This document shows positions 1 to 8,012 of a stretch of DNA of 64,000 nucleotides, in pieces. Numbering within the stretch: position 1 is the stretch's first letter; the number at the start of each line of letters is the position of its first letter. This stretch comes from an uncultured Treponema sp. (GTDB lineage: Bacteria; Spirochaetota; Spirochaetia; Treponematales; Treponemataceae), in contig CALDIB010000087.1 in the NCBI GenBank assembly GCA_937902125.1, positions 1 through 64,000 of the forward strand, in the 5' to 3' direction. The position numbers and the translations under genes were made by a program. A model generated the notes under the pieces. It saw only the letters and a list, made by a program, of their open reading frames with translations. It was not told the DNA's origin and searched no databases.

Positions 1-550
1 GGGCTGCCTCAGCGGCAGGAGCGGCGGCAGCCGCGGGGGCGTCGCCTTCCTTAGATTTTTTGTCAACATAAGCCTGCAATGTGGCGGCCAGCTTTTGAGC
101 GGGACCGTTGATGGCGGACATAAGCATTGCGATAAGCTGCTTCTTTCCGGGAACCTTTGAGTAGGCCTCGATTTTGGCAGAATCGTAAATCTCCTTGTTG
201 ACATAAGCGCCCTTTACCTTAAGGGCAGGGGCTTCCTTGGCAAAGTCGAACAAAACTTTGGCTGTCTCGTTTGAGTCCTCTTTGGCCATGGCGATAGCCG
301 TGGGGCCTGTAAGGTAGTCGGCGACATTCTTGATGTCCATGCCTTCAAACGCGATGCGGGCAAAGTTGTTCTTGATTACCTTAATCGCAGAATTCTTTTC
401 GCGAAGTTTTCCCCGCAAGGCTGTGATTTGCTCAACAGTCAAGCCGCGGTAATCCGCAAAAATAAAGTCGTTGTATTCGCCGAGAGTTTTCTTGGCGGCT
501 TCGATAGCGGCTGTCTTGGCCGGCTGAATTGTCTTTGAACGAACTGCCAT
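1..550 (-). CDS. rplJ: 50S ribosomal protein L10, partial at the window edge
   Basis: L10 forms the base of the ribosomal stalk and carries the L7/L12 dimers. The 183 visible codons start MAVRSKTIQPAK and contain the family core with LTVEQITALRGKLRE and KVIKNNFARIAF, ending in the alanine-rich tail at the window edge, so only the last few residues are likely missing. The start at 550 lies three bases beyond the stop of rplA and the order L11-L1-L10 is the classical one; rplL and rpoB would be expected just outside the window. Translation is probably coupled to rplA. The family assignment is secure; only the 3' end is absent. Confidence 0.95.
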   Translation of the reverse strand, partial: MAVRSKTIQPAKTAAIEAAKKTLGEYNDFIFADYRGLTVEQITALRGKLREKNSAIKVIKNNFARIAFEGMDIKNVADYLTGPTAIAMAKEDSNETAKVLFDFAKEAPALKVKGAYVNKEIYDSAKIEAYSKVPGKKQLIAMLMSAINGPAQKLAATLQAYVDKKSKEGDAPAAAAAPAAEAA

Positions 551-553
551 TTT

Positions 554-1234
554 CTACTCCTCGTCCTTGTGGTTGATCCAAACGCCAGGGCCCATGGAAG
601 AGCTGATTGAGATTGTTCGGATGTAATCCGTTGAAGCGTCAGTGGGCTTTTTGCGCTCAATCTCGGCAATCAAAGCGTCAACATTCTGGGCAATCTTTTC
701 AGCGTCCATAGAAACCTTGCCGACGGCAATGTGAACAATGCCTGTCTTGTCGGCGCGGTATTCCGTGCGTCCCTTCTTAAGCTCGCCAATAGCGGCGGCG
801 ATGTCGTTTGTGACTGTTCCTGTCTTGGGGTTGGGCATCAAGCCTTTGCGTCCCAAAACCATACCCAAGCGGCCGACGTCTTTCATCATGTCGGGAGTGG
901 CGACGGCGATGTCAAATTCAAGCCAGCCGCCCTTTACCTTGTCGATGTATTCAGTCGAGCCGGCAAAAGCGGCTCCTGCGTCCAAAGCTTCTTGAACGCG
1001 GTCTTCCTTACAGAATACCAAAACCTTCTTTTCGCCCTTAAACTGGTTGGGGAACACCAATGTGTCGCGAACAGTGGCGTTTTTGCCCAACTTAAGGTTG
1101 ATGTGGGCTTCCACTGTTTCGTCGAACTTGGCGAACTTCATGTCCTGAACCATTTTAACGGCTGTGGGAACGTCGTATTTTTTTGTAAGATCGTATTTGG
1201 CCGCGGCCGCGCGGTAATTCTTTCCGTGTTTCAT
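554..1234 (-). CDS. rplA: 50S ribosomal protein L1
   Basis: L1 binds 23S rRNA at the exit side of the ribosome and in many bacteria represses its own operon. The 226-residue product has normal family length and shows GLMPNPKTGTVT, the conserved signature of L1, about residues 130-142, and an N-terminal MKHGKNYRAA region. The stop of rplK and the start of rplA are directly adjacent (1235/1234), which indicates translational coupling. Nothing unusual is seen. Confidence 0.97.
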   Translation of the reverse strand: MKHGKNYRAAAAKYDLTKKYDVPTAVKMVQDMKFAKFDETVEAHINLKLGKNATVRDTLVFPNQFKGEKKVLVFCKEDRVQEALDAGAAFAGSTEYIDKVKGGWLEFDIAVATPDMMKDVGRLGMVLGRKGLMPNPKTGTVTNDIAAAIGELKKGRTEYRADKTGIVHIAVGKVSMDAEKIAQNVDALIAEIERKKPTDASTDYIRTISISSSMGPGVWINHKDEE

Positions 1235-1666
1235 TTAGGCCTCCACCTCAACGCCCATGCTGCGAGCGGTTCCGGCTACGATTTTCTTCGCGGCCTCAAG
1301 GTCGTTCGCGTTGACGTCGGGCATCTTTGTCTTTGCGATTTCTTCAAGCTGCGCCTTGGTAAGCTTTCCTACCTTGTCGCGGAGCGGATTCGCCGAACCC
1401 TTTTCCAGCTTGAGAGCCTTCTTGATAAGAACGGCGGCCGGAGGGGTCTTAAGGATGAATGTGTAAGACTTGTCTTTGTAAACAGTAAGAACGACAGGGA
1501 TGATAAGTCCCTTTTCCATTTTCTTGGTTCTGTCGTTGAATTCCTGTACAAATTTTGGAGCGCTTACACCGTGAGGTCCCAATGCGGGTCCAATCGGCGG
1601 GGCCGGAGTAGCGGCGCCCGCAGGGCACTGAAGTTTGATTACAGCAGTCACTTCTTTCTTTGCCAT
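1235..1666 (-). CDS. rplK: 50S ribosomal protein L11
   Basis: L11 is part of the GTPase-associated centre and is needed for stringent-response sensing of uncharged tRNA. The 143 residues match the normal length, with the N-terminal [19 protein letters not shown] and the proline-rich [14 protein letters not shown] element about residues 22-35. A Shine-Dalgarno AGGAG lies 8-9 bases before the ATG. The gene follows nusG after about 130 bases that contain a short hairpin, and leads into rplA without a gap. Confidence 0.97.
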   Translation of the reverse strand: MAKKEVTAVIKLQCPAGAATPAPPIGPALGPHGVSAPKFVQEFNDRTKKMEKGLIIPVVLTVYKDKSYTFILKTPPAAVLIKKALKLEKGSANPLRDKVGKLTKAQLEEIAKTKMPDVNANDLEAAKKIVAGTARSMGVEVEA

Positions 1667-1782
1667 TTTGTGTATCTCCTAAATTGGTGTTAGCGGAGCG
1701 TAGAAGTCCAACGGACGAGCGCTCCTCCCAAAAACGGTTCATGCAAGAGAAAAGGCGGAAATAGCGGCCGCCCTTCCCGAGG

Positions 1783-1799
1783 GGAACTAAAGGAGTTCC
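1783..1799 (-). other. Short hairpin between nusG and rplK
   Basis: GGAACT-5 nt-AGTTCC forms a perfect six-base stem that overlaps the nusG stop codon. No U-run follows it, so it is not a standard intrinsic terminator. It may set the 3' end of nusG mRNA or mark the 5' processing point for the ribosomal-protein leader. The remaining 110 bases up to rplK hold no gene. Confidence 0.35.
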
Positions 1800-2359
1800 T
1801 ATATCGCCTTTTCCGCCTGAGTCATGTTCAACTCGACAGGAGTGGCGCGGCCAAAAATCTGAACGTTGACCGTAAGCTTTTCTTTTTCTTCGTCAATGGC
1901 GTCAATGGTTCCGCTAAAGTCTTTGAACGGACCTTCTGTGATTTTAACAGTGTCGCCGATGGCGTAATTCTGCTTGATTCTAACAGGCTTCTCGCCCTTG
2001 ATTTCGCCGGCTCGCATCAAAATATTCTTGGCTTCGTCAACAGAAATGGGACGGGGCCGCTCGTTGGAAGCGGTTCCCACAAAGCCCGAAACGCCTTGAA
2101 TGTGGCGAATTTGGTTGCAAGTTTCTTTCCAGCCCAAGTCAGGCAAGTCGAGTTCGGCCATAATGTATCCTGGAAGAATCTTGTTTTTTCGGGATTTTTT
2201 CTTTCCGTCCTTAATTTCAACAAGCTCTTCCTCAGGCACTCGTATGCTTTTTACAATGTCTGAGCTAAGGTCGCCGTTGTCAAGCTTTTGTTGAATGACT
2301 CGGCTGACTTTGCCTTCGTAACCTGTATAGGTTTGAACAATGTACCACTCGTTTGCCAT
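1799..2359 (-). CDS. nusG: Transcription termination/antitermination factor NusG
   Basis: NusG binds RNA polymerase and couples it to Rho or to the leading ribosome. The 186 residues comprise the NGN domain (MANEWYIVQTYTGYE, about residues 1-125) and a C-terminal KOW domain (IGDTVKITEGPFKDFSG, about 128-180). Length and order are normal. It lies nine bases after secE and before rplK, the standard bacterial arrangement. Confidence 0.97.
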   Translation of the reverse strand: MANEWYIVQTYTGYEGKVSRVIQQKLDNGDLSSDIVKSIRVPEEELVEIKDGKKKSRKNKILPGYIMAELDLPDLGWKETCNQIRHIQGVSGFVGTASNERPRPISVDEAKNILMRAGEIKGEKPVRIKQNYAIGDTVKITEGPFKDFSGTIDAIDEEKEKLTVNVQIFGRATPVELNMTQAEKAI

Positions 2360-2368
2360 TTTTGTTCC

Positions 2369-2551
2369 TTATTTCATCAAAAGACGGAAGAGCGCGGTAA
2401 AGCCCAAGTCAAGCGCTCCGAGAATTATAGAAACAATAATTGTGGAAACAACAACGACTTTCACGCTTGACCAAACCTGTTCTCTTGTCGGCCATACGAC
2501 AAGCCTAAGTTCGCGGGCGCAATCTTTAAAGAAACTAACAACTTTTGCCAT
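2369..2551 (-). CDS. secE: Preprotein translocase subunit SecE
   Basis: SecE clamps SecY in the protein-export channel. The start at 2551 gives a 60-residue protein, MAKVVSFFKDCARELRLVVW, with the conserved VWPTREQV motif followed by one transmembrane helix (VVVVSTIIVSIILGALDLGF). A longer open frame to 2653 would run towards the tRNA gene and add non-conserved residues, so the short start is preferred. The single-helix form is typical of most bacteria. Confidence 0.95.
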   Translation of the reverse strand: MAKVVSFFKDCARELRLVVWPTREQVWSSVKVVVVSTIIVSIILGALDLGFTALFRLLMK

Positions 2552-2659
2552 ATAATCCTCAACAATCCAAAAAAACGCCGCGTCAAACGCAACGTCCTCT
2601 AAAGGTATTGCAGCAATGTTCAATCCCCTTTTAGGACATTGAACCTTCCGCACGGATAA

Positions 2660-2732
2660 CAGGGCGGGCAGGACTTGAACCCGCGACAGCCGGTTTTGGA
2701 GACCGGTGCTCTACCAACTGAACTACCGCCCT
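2660..2732 (-). tRNA. trnW: tRNA-Trp (anticodon CCA)
   Basis: A complete cloverleaf can be folded on the minus strand: acceptor AGGGCGG/CCGCCCT, D arm GTTCAGTTGGTAGAGC, anticodon stem CCGGT/ACCGG with loop CTCCAAA, and T arm GCGGGTTCAAGTCCTGC. The discriminator base is G and the 3' CCA is not encoded. It sits between rpmG and secE inside the transcription unit, a position common for tRNA-Trp in bacteria. Confidence 0.96.
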
Positions 2733-2824
2733 AAAATATTCAGATTTCAAGATTCCCAAAGGAATCAAAAAATCCGCGAGCCTTGCAAAGCAAAACTCGT
2801 AAAAGTCAAGCAAAAACGAAGTTT

Positions 2825-3001
2825 TTATTTGACTTTAGTTTCCTTGTGAACCGTGTGCTTGCGCTCGAAAGGACAATACTTTTTAAGCTCAAGCTTTCCC
2901 TGAATGTTCTTGCGGTTTTTTGTGGTCGTATAATTTCTGCGCTTGCATTCCGAGCACTGCAAGGCGATGATTTCAACGGCTCCCTTCTTCTTGCTAGACA
3001 T
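2825..3001 (-). CDS. rpmG: 50S ribosomal protein L33
   Basis: L33 is a small large-subunit protein near the E site. The 58-residue product [20 protein letters not shown] has a CxxC pair (CSEC) near residue 16 and a single later cysteine (KKYCPF), so it is a zinc-ribbon form with one of the four usual cysteines not obvious. The start is fixed by AGGAG seven bases upstream; the longer open frame would run into tRNA-Thr. It is flanked by two tRNA genes in the same orientation. Confidence 0.94.
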   Translation of the reverse strand: MSSKKKGAVEIIALQCSECKRRNYTTTKNRKNIQGKLELKKYCPFERKHTVHKETKVK

Positions 3002-3028
3002 ATATCTACTCCTATAAAAATCTGCTAA

Positions 3029-3101
3029 AGCCCCCGTGCGGGATCGAACCGCAGACCTCAGCCTTACCATGGCTGCGCTCTACCGGCTGAGCTACAAGGG
3101 C
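3029..3101 (-). tRNA. trnT: tRNA-Thr (anticodon GGT)
   Basis: A full cloverleaf is visible: acceptor GCCCTTG pairing with CGGGGGC through two G-U pairs, D arm GTAGCTCAGCCGGTAGAGC, anticodon stem CAGCC/GGCTG with loop ATGGTAA, and T arm GCGGTTCGATCCCGC. The 3' CCA is not encoded. It is the first gene of the unit starting at the promoter at 3126-3154. Confidence 0.95.
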
Positions 3102-3125
3102 AATTATCGCAATGATAGTTCATTG

Positions 3126-3154
3126 AGTGTATAGAAATTTTAAAAATGTGTCAA
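3126..3154 (-). promoter_or_regulatory. Sigma-70 promoter of the tRNA-ribosomal protein unit
   Basis: TTGACA, 17 bases, TACACT on the minus strand, placed about 25 bases upstream of tRNA-Thr. The -35 box is perfect and the spacing is ideal. No other strong promoter was seen before rplK, so it probably drives trnT-rpmG-trnW-secE-nusG-rplK-rplA-rplJ. Confidence 0.75.
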
Positions 3155-3228
3155 GGGAATTTGAGGAATTTTTTAAAATGAAAATTTCTCAAAAAAAAGG
3201 CTAAAAACGGCGGATTTTTTGCCGCGCC

Positions 3229-4557
3229 TTAAATGTCCACAATCAAGGCGCCGCTTTTTTTGTCCCGCCTTTCCTTTTCCCGCCTTCCGCGGCCAAAATC
3301 GCTTTTATGGCCAAAATCCCGGCGGCCGGGCTTTGCGGCCGTTGGAGCGCCCTCCACGCAGGACTGGGTTTCAAGGGCCAAAAGGTCGCCGGAATAAACC
3401 CGCCGGCCGCCGTGAGACAACGCCAAGACAAGGCCTTTTTCAGAACAAGCGTAATGGCCGGCCAAGGGCTTTTGCCCTTCCCTTTCCGCCGGAAGCCGAA
3501 TCAAGTCGCTGGCTATTCTTAAAAGCAAGGGCTTTTCTTGGCCGGAATTTTGGCCGTCATTGGAAGCGCCGCGACTTTCACGCTGCGGGACGGCGGCGGA
3601 TTTTTTTGCCCCTCTTGCGAATATGAATGAAAGGACCGCTCGCTCTTTAGGAATGCCCGCCTTGGCGGAAAGCTCCAAAAGTTTTTTTGGGGCGCCGTCA
3701 GTTTCAAAGGCAAAGTTGCACCATTTTCCGCTGGCTCCATTTTGTCCGGCGCGGCGGCCGTCCATGGGGCAAGAAGCCTGATGGGGGCAGGGAGACAAAA
3801 TTTCAAGGCCCCGCCTTATAAAGGCTTGCCGCATAAGCGAAAGAAAGCGAGCGGATTTTGGAACGCCGGGCTCGGCCAACAAAATTGCAGGCCGCCTTTG
3901 TTCGGAAAAGTCCAAATAATTAAAAAGGATTTGGGAATATTTTTTTGCCAAAAAGTCTGGCGGCTCCCTTTGTCCTTGAATTATTTCGTTGAACATATTG
4001 GCGGAAGAAAGCAGAGCCGCCTTTTGCCGGACGGCCGTTCCCAGCTCGCCCTTGACGCGAATTATTTTCCAAGGCTCTCCTCCGGTTCGAGCGGCAACGG
4101 ACAAAAAAATTTCTTCGCCCAAAGAAAGCGCGGCCGCCGAAATGTCCATGACATACCAAACAATTTTTTTTTGCCGCAAGTCTGGGCGGCAAAGCCAAAG
4201 CGCGCAGGGCAAGGTCAAAGGGCCGCTTCCTATGTCAAGGCAAATGTCGCCGCCGCCTAAAAACGAAAAGTCCAGGTTGGAGAACAGGCGGCAAAGGCGG
4301 ACTAAATTCCACCACATAAAATAGCGGACATAGGCCGACAAAAAAGTCTTTTCGTTCATGTAACCCAAGCGGCGGGAAGAGCGGTCGTCGGTCATTTGAT
4401 GGCTCAAGTCCCGTATCAGTTTTGGAAGCGCCAAAAGCTGCCTTGAATTTGCGGGAATGGAACTTTGCGCCAACAAGTCAAAGCAGTCCAATATTTTTTT
4501 CGCGTCGTCAGGAATTTTTTTTGTGTCAAAAAGGTTTTGAATTGATTTTGTCGGCAT
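3229..4557 (-). CDS. Rsm22/METTL17-family putative ribosomal RNA methyltransferase
   Basis: The central part (about residues 105-125) has the Rossmann SAM-binding motif DICLDIGSGPLTLPCALW, and the second half has the cysteine pattern SPCPHQASCP...KWCNF (about residues 260-290) that marks the Rsm22/METTL17 family, where these cysteines bind an iron-sulfur cluster. Family members act on the small ribosomal subunit in assembly. The start at 4557 has GGTGAG just upstream and leaves a four-base gap from merR; the frame remains open to 4584. The C-terminus (about 380-442) has the usual small beta domain, GRRVYSGDLLALETQ. It is the last gene of the ptsI-der-merR operon. The exact substrate is not known. 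Confidence 0.72.
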   Translation of the reverse strand: MPTKSIQNLFDTKKIPDDAKKILDCFDLLAQSSIPANSRQLLALPKLIRDLSHQMTDDRSSRRLGYMNEKTFLSAYVRYFMWWNLVRLCRLFSNLDFSFLGGGDICLDIGSGPLTLPCALWLCRPDLRQKKIVWYVMDISAAALSLGEEIFLSVAARTGGEPWKIIRVKGELGTAVRQKAALLSSANMFNEIIQGQREPPDFLAKKYSQILFNYLDFSEQRRPAILLAEPGVPKSARFLSLMRQAFIRRGLEILSPCPHQASCPMDGRRAGQNGASGKWCNFAFETDGAPKKLLELSAKAGIPKERAVLSFIFARGAKKSAAVPQRESRGASNDGQNSGQEKPLLLRIASDLIRLPAEREGQKPLAGHYACSEKGLVLALSHGGRRVYSGDLLALETQSCVEGAPTAAKPGRRDFGHKSDFGRGRREKERRDKKSGALIVDI

Positions 4558-4561
4558 GCTC

Positions 4562-4876
4562 TCACCTAAATTTTCGGACGGCAAAAAAGGCTTCCGAAAG
4601 TTCCCGCCGCGCGGCCCTCAATTCCAAAAGCAAGTCCGCGTTCTTTTCAAAGGAATCGGACTCGCTTATGATTTGGTCGCGGGCGCCCTCAATTGTAAAT
4701 TTTTTTTGGTAAATCAAATGCTTTAAGCGCAAGACTGTTTCAATGTCCTTTTGAGAATAAAGGCGGCGGCCGCCAAAATCCTTTTTGGGAGCGAAGCCGG
4801 GAATCACTTCTTCCCAGTAGCGCAAGACATGCTGCTTGACTCCCGTGATTTCTTCAACTTGGCCAATAGTATACAT
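4562..4876 (-). CDS. MerR-family transcriptional regulator
   Basis: The 104-residue protein starts MYTIGQVEEITGVKQHVLRY, a MerR-type winged helix-turn-helix, followed by GRRLYSQKDIETVLRLKHLI and a C-terminal helical dimerisation region (about 70-104). There is no metal-binding cysteine set or effector domain, so it resembles short HspR/YbbI-like or chromosome-associated MerR proteins. The start at 4876 overlaps the der stop as TGATG, and GGGAG lies ahead, so it is translationally coupled to der. A longer start at 4897 adds MGRPGAL and is less likely. The target is unknown. Confidence 0.82.
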   Translation of the reverse strand: MYTIGQVEEITGVKQHVLRYWEEVIPGFAPKKDFGGRRLYSQKDIETVLRLKHLIYQKKFTIEGARDQIISESDSFEKNADLLLELRAARRELSEAFFAVRKFR

Positions 4877-6303
4877 CAGCGCTCCCGGTCTTCCCATTTT
4901 TGGCGGCTGGCCTTAAGCTCCAGTTGGACAGGGATTTTGTCAAAGCCCAAATCTTCGCGAATTCTGTTTTTTAGAAACGTTATGTATGTAAGGGGAACCG
5001 TGTCCGGCCTAGTGGCGAAAATCACAAATCCCACCGGGTTCACGCTTGTTTGCGTCATGTAGCGAATTTTAAAATGCATGGTTTTTGACGCGGGCGGCGG
5101 ATACTTAAAAAGCCAGTCCTTTAGCGCGGCGTTAAGGGCCGCTGTTTCCACCCGGCGGGTGACTTGGGCGTAAAGTTCCAGCGCGGTGTCCATAAGCTTT
5201 TTCATGCCGTCGCCGTTAAGCGCGGAGATTTCCACGATGGGCGCCCAATTCATTTGGCCAAACATTATGCGGATATTCTCTTCCGCCTTTCGCGCCGGCG
5301 CCCTGCCCTTTTCTTGGGTGTCCCACTTGTTCAGCGCGAAAATTATCGGACGGCCCCGCTCGTAAGCCAAGGCGCAAATTTTTTTGTCCTGCTCTGCCAA
5401 GCCTTCCTGCGCGTCAATCATCAAAATCACCACGTCGCATTTGTCCAAAGTTTTTATGGCGCGGTTGACCGAATAATACTCGACATTTTCCTTTACCTTG
5501 GACTTGCGCCTGATTCCCGCCGTGTCAAGCAAAAGGCAGTCGCGGCCATTATAGCGGAAAGAGCCTTCCACAACATCGCGGGTGGTTCCGGCGTAGTCGC
5601 TGACAATTGAAGATTCGGTGTGGGTCAAGCGGTTGGAAAGCGTTGACTTTCCTGTGTTGGGCTTTCCCAAAATGGCGATGCGGACGGGCGGCTCTTCTTC
5701 CTGTCCTTCACGAACATTTGAAAAATCCAGGCTGCCCGCGATTTTTTCCGAAAGCTCGGTTATGTTGTCGCCGTGCTCGGCGCTGATAAAAAGCAATTCC
5801 TTAAAGCCAAACTGCAAGTAATTCCAAGAGTCGCTTTCGCCCCTGCCGCCCTCGGTCTTGTTGACGGCGGCTATCACCTTGTTCCAATAAGGACGGAGTT
5901 GGTGGACAAATTCTTCGTCTTCGGGAGTAATTTCACCGGCCTCAAGCAAAAGCAAAATAAGGTCGGCCTTCTTTATCATTTGAATCGTTTTTTCCACGAC
6001 CAAGTCATCCATCACCGCTTCCATCGTTCCAATGTCACGAGTCAACTTGTAGCCGCCGGTATCCATAAGGTGAATAGGCTTTCCGGCGATAAAGGCGGTT
6101 CCTTCCACCGGATCCCGGGTCACGCCGGGCGTCGGGTCAACAATCGCGACTCGTTTTCTCATAAAGCGGTTGAAGAGCGTTGACTTTCCCACATTGGGAC
6201 GGCCGGCCAAAACCACAAGCGGAAGATTGACATAAGATTTGTCTGGATCAAAGGCGGAGGAGGCTTCTTGGTTTTCCTGAATTTCGCTATCTTCGTTTTC
6301 CAT
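4876..6303 (-). CDS. der: Ribosome-assembly GTPase Der (EngA)
   Basis: Der has two tandem GTPase domains and a KH-like C-terminal domain and is needed for maturation of the 50S subunit. P-loops GRPNVGKSTLFNR (about residue 34) and GKPNTGKSTLSNR (about 210), switch motifs DPTPGVTRD, DTGGY and DTAGI, and the second-domain NKWD are present; the first domain has NKTE where NKxD is usual. Length 475 is normal with a short acidic N-terminal extension. The start overlaps the end of ptsI by 17 bases. Confidence 0.95.
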   Translation of the reverse strand: MENEDSEIQENQEASSAFDPDKSYVNLPLVVLAGRPNVGKSTLFNRFMRKRVAIVDPTPGVTRDPVEGTAFIAGKPIHLMDTGGYKLTRDIGTMEAVMDDLVVEKTIQMIKKADLILLLLEAGEITPEDEEFVHQLRPYWNKVIAAVNKTEGGRGESDSWNYLQFGFKELLFISAEHGDNITELSEKIAGSLDFSNVREGQEEEPPVRIAILGKPNTGKSTLSNRLTHTESSIVSDYAGTTRDVVEGSFRYNGRDCLLLDTAGIRRKSKVKENVEYYSVNRAIKTLDKCDVVILMIDAQEGLAEQDKKICALAYERGRPIIFALNKWDTQEKGRAPARKAEENIRIMFGQMNWAPIVEISALNGDGMKKLMDTALELYAQVTRRVETAALNAALKDWLFKYPPPASKTMHFKIRYMTQTSVNPVGFVIFATRPDTVPLTYITFLKNRIREDLGFDKIPVQLELKASRQKWEDRER

Positions 6304-7975
6304 CTGAAATCGCCTCCAGTTCCTTTATTGTCATGGTTGAAAGCTTTTCTTTTACCAAAGAAATTTGCGACGAGCCCATGCTCAAAGTTCTGATTCCCAT
6401 TCCGGCCAAAAGCATGGCGGAATCAATCCGGCTTGCCATTTCGCCGCAAACCGAAACTGGTATTCCCTGCTTTTTAGCCGCCGCGATTGTGTTTTCAATC
6501 AAGCGCAAAACCGCCAGATGACATTCGTCGTAAAGCTCGGCGACATTGGTGTTTTCGCGGTCAACGCACAAAGTGTATTGAGTCAAGTCATTTGTTCCGA
6601 TTGAAAAAAAGTCTGAGACCGTAGCCAAGCAGTCGGCGATAATTCCTGCGGCGGCGGTCTCCACCATAATTCCAAGGGGAACGTCGCGCTTAAATTCCAC
6701 GCCTTCCTCGCTAAGCTCCTCGCAAACTTGGCTTGCGACCGCGCGCGCCGCTTCCACTTGCTCCTGACTAGTGACAAGGGGAAACATAATTTTTAGGTTG
6801 CCGTAAACGCTTGCCCGATAAAGCGCCCGCAACTGGCTTTTAAAAATTGAAGGATGGCGCAAACTCATTCTAATGGCGCGCAAGCCCATCAAGGGATTTT
6901 TTTCGTCTTCGGTTGGAGCGTCAACCATTTTTAAAAGCTTGTCGCCGCCGGCGTCTAGGGTTCGGATTGTAACAGGCTTGTCGCCCATAATTTGCAAAAC
7001 GCTCTTGTAAGCCTCAAACTGCGCCTGTTCTGTAACCACCCGCGCGCCGCCTTCCGTCACGGCGTTCAACTCGTTCATAAAAAGGAATTCTGTTCTAAAA
7101 AGGCCAATGCCTTCCGCGCCCTCTTCAAGCGCGATTTTAGCTTCGTCCACAGAACCGATGTTGGCGTAAAGGTGAAAAAGCTCGCCGTCTTTTGTCAGAG
7201 CGGGCTTTGAGCGGAAAAGCAAAAGCGCCTTTTTGCGCTCGGCGATTTGCTCAACTTTTTTTTGGTAGTCCAAGACCGTGCCCGCGTCAGGGTCAACGAT
7301 AAGTTCGGCGGAATCCGCGTCAAGAATTATGCGTTCGCTATTGTGAATTTTTTTGATGGCCTTGGGCAAAGAAAAAACGGCTGGAACGGCGTAGTTTCGC
7401 GCCAAAATAGCCACATGGCTTGAAGCGCCGCCTTCCACAAGGGCAAGTCCTGACAGGCGCTTTTTTGAAATGACCATCGCTTCGCTGGCGCTAAGGGACT
7501 GCGCGATTAAGACAACCCCTTCAGGCACTTTTTCCATGTCAAAAGGATGAATGTTTAAAAGCTCGTTTAGGACGCGGCCAAAAATGTCGGTGATGTCTTG
7601 GCCCCGCTCGGCCAAGTAGTCGTTTCCGCTATCCCGCAGGCGCTCGGCGTATTCTTCCATTTTTAAATTGAGGACATGTTCAACATTGAAAAGAAGGGAA
7701 GAAAGGCTGTCTTCAAGTTCCTTGTTAAAAACAGGGTCGGCCAGCATCAAGGCGTAAGTTTCAAAAATTTCTTTTCCGCTTTGAAGCTGCTCCATTTGGC
7801 TGGAAATTTGTTTGGAGACGGCGTCCCGCGCGTAGACATAGCGCGACCATTCGGAGTCAACTTGCCGCGCCGTGATCGGCGTTTGGGGAATGACTCTTTG
7901 CGCTTGGTCGGGAATTACAAAAGCGTTTCCGCGTCCAATCCCAGGAGAAATTGACGCTCCAAAAAACAAATCCAT
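6287..7975 (-). CDS. ptsI: Phosphoenolpyruvate-protein phosphotransferase (PTS Enzyme I)
   Basis: Enzyme I takes phosphate from phosphoenolpyruvate and passes it to HPr. The 562 residues show the phosphohistidine swivelling domain with GGASSHVAILARNYAVPAV (His about residue 184), the PEP-binding barrel with LDAGGDKLLKM, the metal/PEP motif FFSIGTNDLTQY, and the catalytic cysteine region VSVCGEMAS. No ptsH or EII genes lie nearby, so in this organism it may serve a regulatory PTS, as described for other treponemes. A consensus promoter ends eight bases before the ATG and no Shine-Dalgarno sequence is seen, so the mRNA is probably leaderless. Confidence 0.94.
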   Translation of the reverse strand: MDLFFGASISPGIGRGNAFVIPDQAQRVIPQTPITARQVDSEWSRYVYARDAVSKQISSQMEQLQSGKEIFETYALMLADPVFNKELEDSLSSLLFNVEHVLNLKMEEYAERLRDSGNDYLAERGQDITDIFGRVLNELLNIHPFDMEKVPEGVVLIAQSLSASEAMVISKKRLSGLALVEGGASSHVAILARNYAVPAVFSLPKAIKKIHNSERIILDADSAELIVDPDAGTVLDYQKKVEQIAERKKALLLFRSKPALTKDGELFHLYANIGSVDEAKIALEEGAEGIGLFRTEFLFMNELNAVTEGGARVVTEQAQFEAYKSVLQIMGDKPVTIRTLDAGGDKLLKMVDAPTEDEKNPLMGLRAIRMSLRHPSIFKSQLRALYRASVYGNLKIMFPLVTSQEQVEAARAVASQVCEELSEEGVEFKRDVPLGIMVETAAAGIIADCLATVSDFFSIGTNDLTQYTLCVDRENTNVAELYDECHLAVLRLIENTIAAAKKQGIPVSVCGEMASRIDSAMLLAGMGIRTLSMGSSQISLVKEKLSTMTIKELEAISDGKRR

Positions 7976-7983
7976 CGCGCGCC

Positions 7984-8012
7984 ATTATAAAGGAAGATTG
8001 CGCCTTGGTCAA
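7984..8012 (-). promoter_or_regulatory. Promoter of ptsI-der-merR-rsm22, likely leaderless
   Basis: TTGACC, 17 bases, TATAAT on the minus strand, followed by eight bases (GGCGCGCG) and the ptsI ATG. The transcription start would fall on or next to the start codon. The -35 box touches the stop codon of the upstream giant lipoprotein gene. Confidence 0.75.

Noticed and set aside
731..1693. A 320-codon open frame on the plus strand
   Set aside because: It lies entirely antisense to rplA and rplK, whose protein identity is certain; the frame is open because of the biased codon use of ribosomal-protein genes.
3742..4260. Plus-strand frame of 172 codons
   Set aside because: Antisense to the Rsm22-like gene, which has a SAM motif and the family cysteines.
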